The translations under genes were made by a program, and so were the position numbers. A stretch of 64,000 nucleotides of DNA from Cavia porcellus (lineage: Eukaryota > Chordata > Mammalia > Rodentia > Caviidae), in assembly GCF_034190915.1 (NCBI RefSeq), contig NW_026947484.1:213044657-213108656 (forward strand). Reading direction: 5' to 3'. This document shows, in pieces, positions 34,600 through 43,265 of the stretch (within the stretch, counting starts at the first letter, position 1; each line of letters begins with the position of its first letter). Under the pieces are notes generated by a model. It made no database searches, was not told the DNA's origin, and saw nothing but the letters and a program-made list of their open reading frames with translations.

Positions 34600-35522
34600 C
34601 CTGCAAGTCTTTCGTTTACATCTGCAGCATGGGCCTCCCCTTGGCCTCCATAGCCACAAACCCAACCGCCCTCCGCCTCGCAGGCATCTCAACTTAACAT
34701 GCCCAAAGTGGAGCTCCAAATAGGTCCCACCCTTCCAGTCTCTCCCACATCACTTAACAGCAATTCCCTCCCTCCAGCTGCTCAGGCCAAACACTGTGGA
34801 GTCATCCTGGATTGCTCCCATCTTCCTGCAGTCCACCTCCTGCACATCAATACCATCCAAGTCTACCTGCTGAGTCATGCCCAAACTCTTACTCTTTCTC
34901 CCTGGCACCACTGTGAGCACTGGCCTGGATCTTGGCAGAGGCTCCCAGTAGGACTCTGGTTCTGCCTCTGCCCGATGTCTACTTTTACAAAGCTGGCAGG
35001 TGATCCTATGAAATCTCCAGTCAGCCACTCCTCTGCTCAGAACCCTCCAACGGGGCACCTTATGCCAGTCAAGACCAGCTCCTAGCTGATTTACCCAGGG
35101 CTGGCTCTGCTGCCCCTCTAACTTTGTTTCTGACCCTGGGCATCTGGGTTCTCTGTTCCTGGAGCACTCTGCTTCCTGCATGCAGGGCCTCTGTACTTGC
35201 CTCCCTGCTCAGGCTGCTCTTTGATTCTGAAAGATGAGCTTCCTCACTCACGCCTTTCACAATGTTACCCAAAGGTCTCCCTGTTTCTCTAACGACCCAT
35301 ATCCCTTTCCTCCTCATGCTTCAGAGTCCCCTTATTTGCTTTATCTTTTCCTCCTGGGTAGCTGTTTTTATATAACACCTAAGGCTTGTCTTTAGCCAGT
35401 CTCCTTGAGCAGAATGTAAAGTCCACAGGGCAGAGAGTATGTCTGTTTTGTTTACATTATAACCTGTGTCTACTACAGTGCCTGGCACAAAGCAGGCAAG
35501 TGCTTGACATTTGTAGAATGGG
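34600..35522 (+). repeat. Long L2 LINE relic including 3' end
   Basis: About 0.9 kb follows the L2 consensus in order: 'cttaacatgcccaaagtgga', 'gtggagtcatcctggattgc', 'ctcctctgctcagaaccctc', 'gagcttcctcactcacgcct', 'gcagaatgtaaagtccacag' and 'gcagagagtatgtctgtttt', ending in AGTGCCTGGCACAAAGCAGG and 'gcttgacatttgtagaatg'. It covers the C-terminal RT-side coding part and the 3' UTR. Decayed frames; L2 is extinct in placental mammals. Confidence 0.8.
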
Positions 35523-35819
35523 GGAAGTTCTGTGTCACTAATCTGGATGGTCTAAGATCCTCAGGTTGCCCCACTTGGTCACCAGACCCAGATGATAGAC
35601 ACCTCAGCATCTAAGGGGAAGGTTCTGAGAGGTGGGAGGAGAGGTTTGTCTCCAGCTCTGGACCCTGTCTCAGGAAGGGCTCTGGAGAAGTCCACTCCTC
35701 ATCCCTTAAATCCTCCTCACGGACCCAGTCTCCAAAGCTCCTGCTTTACACCTTCATTTCTGCAAAGGAAAATACCCCCTAGGATGGTGTTTTTAAAGCT
35801 TAATCCCACGTAAACCCTT

Positions 35820-36130
35820 CAGCTGTTTACCTGAATCCTATTTAATCTCCCATAGAGATACCTCTAAATCATCTGCTCTCAAGGAGTCAGAAAAAGCCAG
35901 CCCCTCCTCTGAACATATTTTTATTGCTCTGGTTGCCGAGAACCAAGATTTAATTCCTATCCGGAGAAGCAGCGCAAAACAATGGAGCAATTATTTATAG
36001 TGTTTTTCCTCAGTGCTAGATTATTTAACCACAGGTTTCCCAGAGCATTTAGTCTCCAGCAGGTAAAAGGTTTTATCCATTTAAATGTTCCTCCAGACAA
36101 AGCATGGGCCCTGACTGCAAATGGACGTGT
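35820..36130. promoter_or_regulatory. Candidate conserved intronic regulatory element
   Basis: Non-repetitive sequence with a dense set of developmental motifs: SOX-type AACAATGG (35978-35985), MEF2-type TTATTTATAG (35991-36000) and RUNX-type AACCACAG (36027-36034), plus several T/A-rich homeobox-like cores. It lies directly beyond the L2. Conservation could not be measured. Confidence 0.3.
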
Positions 36131-37478
36131 GTGAGCCGCTTGACCTTCCATTTGTTTCCACCAGGGAGGGCGTGGAAGGCTTTCAGAGGTGAAGCTGTAC
36201 ATCAAGGGGTCCCTCTTAGAGAGCAGCTGGGGCCAGGGATAGGAGGCAGGAAAGCTCCTATCCCTGGTTAACGGAGGGGCCTACTCTCCCCATTCACATC
36301 TAACAACAGTCACCTGAAAGGACAAGACTCTCTGAAGACAGGAAGGATTTGCAAGCCTTTGTTTGAGAAGCTTTCTCAACAGTCCAGAGAATCAGACCCC
36401 ACCGTGTACCCAAAGGCCCCTGGGGACCAATGGGAACCATTCCAAGTGCTTGGTGCTGACAAAGGACAGGATTCAGTAAGGTGAGGAGCCCCGCAGCGGA
36501 GGCAGCTGCTCCAAATGCCACTGATGGGGACTGAGCCCCCAGGTGCTAGCTCCACGCCCCCAGTCCTCTGTAGAAGACCACAGTGCAACGCAGAGGCAGG
36601 CCCCAAGTGCAGACCCAAGGCCACCTCATCTAGGGTGCTTCCTCAGGTAACTGAACCTCTGCATGCCCAGGACGATAGGAAGGGGAACAATCCAAGAAAC
36701 AATCCAAAGCAGTGTAAAAGGTTCAGTCCACTGTCTAGCATGTAACAGGTGGTTCATAAATGGTACATTTGGGTTTTTTTTTAAATTTTAATCATCATTA
36801 GGAGTATTTTGTGGCTTTTATTAGTAGTAATAGTACTATTAAAGCCCTGCCTTTCAACAGGACATAGAACCTAATGCATTTTATTCCCTTATCTAATCCT
36901 CTTTTCCCTAGGGACACCATTGGCATGCACAGGAATTTGCTCTAATGACAATGACAAAGGCAGCCAACATATAGGACAGAGTTGCATTATTCTAGAGCTC
37001 TTAGTGAGTCTGAGTCCTTCATGTTGAGTTACTAGTTTTTATGTATGAGGTATTTGGTCTAGAAAGGATATAGCAAATATTTCTATCAGCTCCTAAACCC
37101 AGCTGTAAAATGGACCACAAACCACAGACAGCCTTGAAGGTGAGAAAACCAGCACCCTTTCCAAGTGAACTTTGGACCTTCACAGGACCACACAGCTGAA
37201 AATTCTTCTAATTATTAAGAATGCTAAGTTAGAGAGGAAAAGAAAAGGCTCAGGAGAACTGGGCTAGCAATCACCCATACCTTAGTACAACTCCCTTTAA
37301 TCAGCTTCCCGTCTTATTGTGGCACCTAAAATGGACTCAATGCCCTACAAAGGAGTTTTGTTCCTTGACAGGAAAGAGAATAGTGGTACTTGAGGCTTGA
37401 GGGCAATGTGCTTACACCTAGAGAACTTTTAAAACACTCATACTCCACATATAACCCTCGCAAACTAGATAGAGGTGT
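36131..37478. other. Unclassified intron with a weak MIR
   Basis: At 36630-36860 'cctcaggtaactgaacctct' followed by 'agcatgtaacaggtggttca' suggests a sense MIR tail. Opposed open frames at 36300-36745 look like chance. Confidence 0.35.
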
Positions 37479-37515
37479 TTGGTTGGTTGGTTGGTTGGTT
37501 GGTTGGTTGGTTGGG
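37479..37515. repeat. (GGTT)n microsatellite
   Basis: Nine near-perfect GGTT units, followed by GGGGTG and a T-rich run. Confidence 0.97.
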
Positions 37516-39057
37516 GTGTTTTCGTTTTTGTTTTTAATTTCACAGATAATTTCAGTCTGAAGCCAGGACCGAGGCTACCACTACAGGAACAGTAAGGCAG
37601 CCAGACACTACCTGGGTGTGCAGGCAAACCTGATCCCAGAGAGGGATTAAAGGTGGAAGCTGTGTTTGTTTAACTGGACGTCCTCTGCCTGGGAGATATT
37701 CAGGAGCCCCAGAAACAAAAGCAATCAAGGGCTTCACAAGGGGCTGGCCTGCAGAAGAGAAGGGGAGGTGAAAGGCTCCTACAATAGAGGCCCCACCTCT
37801 GAGCTTCCTCAGATCCGCTACTCCCTCCAGCACAAGGATAAGGTATGAAAGTCAACTGTTCACCTGCTGAGAAATACACCACCATCAACAACTGGAATTT
37901 GAGGTTAAAAACACTGACACTGGCGTGCACACACACACTTCACGATCCTCAGTTACAAACCTAACAAACCCTGACCAAAATTTAAAGGCAGAGATGTTCC
38001 TATGCTGAGGTTTTAAAGCACATTGTCTAATCCTCTGTTGACTTGATCTTCTAACAATACCACTTAACAGACAAATTCTGCAAACAGGAGTAGACCTGTG
38101 GATCTGTAGGTACAAATGAAAAGTTTAGGGTCCCCACCCTGACACCTGTGGTGGAGACAGAGGTTCCAACACAAGGTTACCAGTGAATACAAGTAATTTT
38201 CTATTACACATCTTTAATATTGCTTGGAACATACTTACATGAAAAGTTATTCAGTAGATCACCTAAAATTCAAATTTAATGTGGTCTCCCCAATTTTTTA
38301 TTTGCCATATCTGGCAACATCATCGTCTCCAGGCCTCACTGTGGCCAGAATCAGAGCAAAGAAAAGCAACAAAACTATTCCAAGTATACATTGCCTATCA
38401 CCCATCAAACCCTTTCAATTATTTTTCTCTCTGGATTTAACTACACACTTGAGAGGCAAGCAGAACATCCTTATTACCCAGGCCAGAAAACAGGCAAGCA
38501 GCAAGCAACAGAGTTAAGGTCACACTGTTCAGGGACTCAGCTGGGCCGTGTCGCTCTCACGCACACCTCCATTAGACCGGTGGGGCGCACCCGACTGCAC
38601 CTTGGAAACACCTAGGCCACTGCTAGAATGCAGAAGCCTCAACCCCACCTCCAGGACGCTAACGGAGCTGGTCTAAAGCAGGGCCTGAGCATTTTAAAAA
38701 CACTTTTTACTGAGCACAAATGTAGAAAGATGATAGCAGACAATCCAGGAGAATGAACCCCCCAGGGACCTAATCACCTAGCTTCAATATTTATCTGCTC
38801 CTGGTCGAACTCATTTCATAAACCAGTGCTGCCCAGCAGAGGTCCCAATGGGAGCTGCTAGCTACGCATGACCACTGAGCCCTGGAAATGAGGCCAGTGT
38901 CATGGGGAAACTGAGTTTTCTGTTTTAAAAAAAAATAGTTCATTTAAATTTCAGTAACCACAGGAGGTTGCTGGCTACCTACAGGTCACCACCCTGCTGT
39001 CAAAATAAATCCACTTGGTTATTTAAATTTTTCACTTATTTTATTTTCATTTATTTT
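37516..39057. other. Unclassified intronic sequence
   Basis: No gene or confident repeat recognised. Confidence 0.45.
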
Positions 39058-39131
39058 GCAGTGGGGCATGAGAACTAGACACTGAACCTTGCACATAATA
39101 GGTAAGTGGTCCAACTCTGAGCTACACCTCA
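39058..39131 (-). repeat. Decayed ID/tRNA-type SINE, antisense
   Basis: 'gcagtggggcatgagaacta' then 'cactgaaccttgcacataat', 'gtggtccaactctgagctac' follows the antisense of an ID-like tRNA SINE, with T-rich DNA at its left. It is older than the copies at 39.8-41.2 kb. Confidence 0.55.
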
Positions 39132-39218
39132 GATATGGTGTTTCATCTGCATCCTTTAAAGCTTTCTAGATGACTCAAATGTGAGACCATACTTGCTCAC
39201 CATGACTAGCTACCTAGC

Positions 39219-39596
39219 TTAGTCCTTTGGTCCTGCTATCACACAAAACCTGAGACTCAGTAACATAAAGAAACAGAAACTTATTCTCTCACAGTTCTAG
39301 AGGCTGACAGTCCAAGGCCAAGGGGTCAGCAGTTTCCACTGTCTGGCAAGGGCTGATCTTTGCTTCCAAGAAGGTGCCATATCTCTACATTCTCTGGGTG
39401 AAGAAGAACGCTGTGTCCTCTGTCCTCCAGTGACAAGCAAATCCAATGCCATGTGAAGCTCTTTTGAAAGGATAATAATCCCATTCACAAGGGAGGAGCC
39501 CTCCTGCCCTAATCACCTCTTAAAGGCTCCACTGTTGGCATTCACATTGGTAACACATTGAATTTGTCAGGATGGGAGAGTCATTCAAACCATAGA
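39219..39596 (-). mobile_element. MaLR (MST/MLT-like) LTR, antisense
   Basis: Read backwards, the order matches a MaLR LTR: 'cctgctatcacacaaaacct' and 'gagactcagtaacataaaga' (its 3' end), 'agttctagaggctgacagtc', 'ggaggagccctcctgcccta', 'atcacctcttaaaggctcca', and 'agtcattcaaaccata' at its 5' end. It has the same orientation as PRKCE, so its own promoter or poly-A signals would be in sense. Confidence 0.7.
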
Positions 39597-39674
39597 CCAT
39601 TCAATCAAATATTCAATACTGTGACACTCGCGATTTTTAGCAACCTTTCAATGCTAAAAACAAGATTCTCCTCT

Positions 39675-40320
39675 TTGATTGCCCATTCCAATCACCAGGG
39701 GAGCTTCAGATAAGCTCCATGCCCAGAAATTCTGATTTATGCATTGGGGAATAAGAATCTTTGTGTCCTCCTCCTCTTCATTTTTCTTTTTTTCTTTTCT
39801 TTTTTTTTTTTTTTTTTTTGTCTTTTTCATTTTTTTTACGGGTACCGGGGATCGAACTCACGACCTCCTGCTTGCAAGGCAGGTGCTTATGCCGCTGAGC
39901 TAAACCCCCAGCCCCTCCTCTTCATTTTTCCACAAGCCCCTCATTGAGTCAGACATGTAGCCATTGCTTCAAAGTCTGCCTACAGCACAGCAAAATTAGC
40001 ATCACCTGGGAACTAGTTAGAAAAGCAGAATCTCAGGTCTACCACAGACGATTCAACCCAGAATTTTAACATTTTAACAAGATCTCCCAGGTACCTTATA
40101 TGCACATGAAAGTTTGAGAAGGATTACTCTAAAAAAGTGGTTCCCAAAGCTGGTTCCTCTGACCTGATGTCTCAAAGTGCCGGGAACTGTAAAATATTGG
40201 CCTTCCCCAGACCTGCTCTGGACTCAGAAGCTCTGATGTGGGACTCCTGGTTCTGTATTTTAAGTCACCCTCCCTATGTAGATGATGCACGCTCAAGTTC
40301 GAGAACCACTCACTGCTCTG
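39675..40320 (+). repeat. Three adjacent MER5-like (hAT-Charlie) elements
   Basis: Copy 1 (about 39675-39970) has 'caatcaccaggggagcttca' and 'gcccagaaattctgattta', and is interrupted by a SINE. Copy 2 (39985-40131) has 'attagcatcacctgggaact' and 'agcagaatctcaggtctac', ending 'cacatgaaagtttgagaag'. Copy 3 (40132-40320) starts GTGGTTCCCAAAGCTGG and ends TCGAGAACCACTCACTGC, so its terminal inverted repeats are visible. All are decayed non-autonomous DNA transposons. Confidence 0.65.
39787..39913 (-). mobile_element. tRNA-derived SINE, best-preserved copy, with 17-bp TSD
   Basis: A long poly-T, a GTCTTTTTCATTTTTTT spacer, then the antisense tRNA head with B box complement GGATCGAACTCACGACC and A box complement CGCTGAGCTAAACCCCCAGC. 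Perfect 17-bp direct repeats CCTCCTCTTCATTTTTC at 39770-39786 and 39914-39930. Low divergence suggests recent insertion into a MER5 copy. Confidence 0.95.
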
Positions 40321-40824
40321 GAGCCTGAATGCAGCTCCCTATGGCGAAGCAGCAAGCAGTGATTATAAGAACACACGCTTTGCTTCAAAAGAGGAGCTGA
40401 AGTCATCCTCAGGCCCCCAGGCAAACAATTACCCATAAAGTCAGCTATCTCTATAATCCATCGGAGTGGTGGGGGAAACTAAAAATGCAAGCAAGCCGGG
40501 TCCTCTGTCATAAAACCCTAACAGCCCTCACACTCCTTAGAGCCAATAACTGATGTTCATAAAAATGTCCCAAACATTAAACACTTACATTCAGTACACT
40601 CTCCTTTAAAAGGCAACTGAGTTTACATTTTAGAAATATTTCCATTACAACGTTTTACATTTCTTTCAAGTAAAAAATAATTGCCTAGAACAGCTTATTA
40701 TTGTCAAATATTTCTTTCCTAAAACTATGAAGGGTAAACAAGAATGAGGAGAAAGGTTACTCCAGGGTAGCATGTAGGACCCCAGTCCATTCTCCAAAGC
40801 AGCTATTCTTAGACTTAAAGAGGG

Positions 40825-40905
40825 TTTTTTTTTTGTACCGGGTATCAAACTTACAACCTCATGCTTGCCAGGCAGGCACTTGTACTGCTGAGCTAAATCC
40901 CCAGC
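40825..40905 (-). mobile_element. tRNA-derived SINE, antisense
   Basis: Poly-T, then GTACCGGGTATCAAACTTAC, 'cttgccaggcaggcacttgt' and 'gctgagctaaatccccagc'. The flanks ACTTAAAGAGGG and ACTTTGAAGGTT suggest an eroded target-site duplication. Confidence 0.85.
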
Positions 40906-40917
40906 GCACTTTGAAGG

Positions 40918-41000
40918 TTTTTTATTTTCTTTTACTGGTACTGGGGATTAAACCCAGAGCTCTGCTCATGCCAGGCAGGCACTTCCCATCGAGGCACCCC
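40918..41000 (-). mobile_element. Second tRNA/ID-type SINE in tandem, antisense
   Basis: T-rich head, then GGTACTGGGGATTAAACCCA, 'ctcatgccaggcaggcactt' and 'catcgaggcacc'. Its head is nearer to classical ID wording than its neighbour's, so it is a different subfamily or age class. Confidence 0.75.
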
Positions 41001-41164
41001 ATCATCCCTTTTTAGGGATTCTGAATTCTTCTGAGAACAGGAGCACAGCTGTGGCTTTCCTTCCCTTAAAATGCACTACCACTGAGTAACTGCTCTGAAA
41101 ATAATGATACACAGTGCAATAGTTATTATTAGCCTCTCATTAATTATGAAATTTTGTTCCAGGA

Positions 41165-41246
41165 CCGAGGATTTAGCTCAGCAGCATAAGAGCCTGCCTT
41201 GCAAGTGGGTGGTCATGAGTTCGATCCCTGGTACAAAAAAGAAAAG
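41165..41246 (+). mobile_element. tRNA-derived SINE, sense
   Basis: CGAGGATTTAGCTCAGCAGC (A box), 'ataagagcctgccttgcaag', GAGTTCGATCCCTGGTAC (B box), then an A-rich tail. Flanks GAAATTTTGT and GAGATTTTGT look like a target-site duplication with one change. Confidence 0.85.
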
Positions 41247-41643
41247 AGATTTTGTATTATTCATTCATTTTTAAAAATACATTACTAGAATAGACAGAAA
41301 ATTGTGCAGGTAATGTCAGACAGGTGGGCCCCCCTGGTCAATAGGTCTGATAAGTAGCTCTGCACTCTGGGAGGCAAGAAGGGCCATAGAATACAAGGAG
41401 GGGGTCTTCAGATCGCTGGACCCTGACTCGCTGTCTCTCACCAGCCCAAGTCTATACACCAGTGGCTGTGAGAAGGGCAGTTCTATTGCTATCATTGAGG
41501 AAGTTCAGGAAATGCTATCTCAAAATATGCCACTTTAGATTCCAGCCCAGGATACTTGGGGAACAGCAAGTACAAGAGGGCGTAGTCTCTGAGCTCCTCC
41601 CTGTTGCCCAAGGAGAGACGAGTCTTCCAAAAGAAACTAGGTC

Positions 41644-42464
41644 AAAAAAAATCAAAAAAATTAGTAGGATATATTATAGTAATTTTTTGATTTCCTATTA
41701 ACCTGATTTGAAGTCCTGTAATACTCCCACGATCTTGTTTTGACTGATTAGACTCTGTTTCATTCTGTTTGATAGTATCAAGTTTGATGGTATAGGCAAC
41801 TACTTTGAAGGCAATAAGATTCACTATGACGCCCATTCTGGTTTGACTATTATCTTCTTTTGAAGTCCTGTAATGTTTCCAGTGTTTAGATTTTATTGGT
41901 CTTGTTCTGTACTGTTTTGTTCAATTTTATTATACCTAATGATATAGGCAATTCTTTTTAAGGAAGCAAGAGGCATTATGGTAACCATTGTTGATAACCT
42001 TGTACTCTGTTTTTACATCATGTACTATGTCTATCCTTGGTTTTGACTGACAGCTTTGTTTTGTCATAGTTGGTTTTATTCTCTTCCAAAAAAAAATGTA
42101 ATAAGAACTATGGGAATAATAAAACCCAAAATGTGTAAATTTTGTTGTAAAATGGAGAGGGGAAAAAAAGTGCTCTAAAGGATACAGCTGCAAGAGTGTT
42201 TAGGTGTGTTAGGCTAGATGACCATATTACTGAGTTTTTGTTGGATCACTGAATACAACTGTTTGCAGTCTCACTGTTTGAATGTCCACTTTGTATGTTT
42301 TGATCCTGTGACTTGAGCAACTATTTCTAAGATGACAATGTGTAATCTATTAACTGGTGATTTCTTATTGGTTTTTTTTTTTTGGTAGTTCTGTATTATT
42401 TGTACACTTACACTGTTTTGTTTTGTTTTCTTTTCTTTTTTTCCTTTTAAATAAAATTTAAAAA

Positions 42465-42528
<64 letters not shown>
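41644..42528 (+). mobile_element. L1 3'-end insertion with 13-bp target-site duplication
   Basis: Direct repeats AAGAAACTAGGTC at 41631-41643 and 42529-42541 bound about 885 bp. It holds T-rich modules starting GAAGTCCTGTAAT at 41710 and 41862, with a third, decayed one near 42010, then a distinct 3' UTR part ('gaccatattactgagttttt', 'gatcctgtgacttgagcaac'). The end is TTTTAAATAAAATTTAAAAA followed by a (GAAA)n tail. No ORF2 sequence is present, so it is heavily 5'-truncated. It lies antisense to PRKCE. Confidence 0.85.
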
Positions 42529-42532
<4 letters not shown>

Positions 42533-42534
42533 AA
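42466..42534. repeat. (GAAA)n microsatellite grown from an L1 tail
   Basis: About 17 GAAA units lie exactly between the A-rich end of the L1 3' UTR and the right target-site duplication, whose first bases AAGAAA merge with the array. This supports expansion from the poly-A tail. Confidence 0.97.
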
Positions 42535-42949
42535 CTAGGTCGGCATGCCAGGTCCCGAATCTCATGTCATAAGGAAGGAGACCAGAGGTCAACACCATAC
42601 AGAGAGAGACAGTGACAGAGGTCACCTATTCTTCTCAGGACCCATTCAGCTTTCCCCTAAATTATCTACTCTCTCTTAAGCTCATGGGATACTCTTGCAC
42701 ATAATGGACGCATTTCCCTTATCTCCTGTTGATCTTTCCGCTAGCAGTTTATCTCATAGACTCAGAAGGAATAGATATAGAAGGGAAGTTTTCCCACTCT
42801 AGATCATGCTAAAAATTCTAGAAAAGTGCAGGCTGATTGGTCCAGGTGAGCCAGGAACAGGGTTAAGCTTTATGCCTCCATGCTCCTCTCCTCTAGCCCA
42901 TCAACTGCCAGCAGGAGGCAGTGCTGTGTTCCAACCCCCTCCAGTCCAG

Positions 42950-43265
42950 CCTTACATGCTCCCTCTCTCCTACCTAGCCTGGGTTCCTCTCCAGCACACT
43001 CAGACTTAGGCTACAACATGGACTTCCTGTGCTTCCCACCTCTCTGCTTCCAAGCCCTATTCTGAGCAAGGAAGAGTTGGCCCCTCCTTGGAGCTCCCAG
43101 GAGTCCTGAACAGAAGGCGCTTCTAAATCTACAACACTGTTTTTAGCACTGGCTCTGCTGAAATCACCCCTTTCTACTTCCAAAGCATGAACTCCATGAG
43201 AGGAGGGACTGGCTGTGACTTACTTTGCATCCCCAGAGTTACGCCCAGCCCATCAGCACCTAACA
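42950..43265 (+). repeat. L2 LINE 3' fragment
   Basis: 'tccaaagcatgaactccatg', 'agaggagggactggctgtga' and 'ttactttgcatccccagag' follow the L2 3' end; the upstream CT-rich part fits the preceding L2 coding end. Decayed. Confidence 0.5.

Noticed and set aside
34750..35181. 143-codon minus-strand and 128-codon plus-strand frames
   Set aside because: Both lie inside the L2 relic; the plus-strand one includes decayed L2 coding wording, the other is its shadow.
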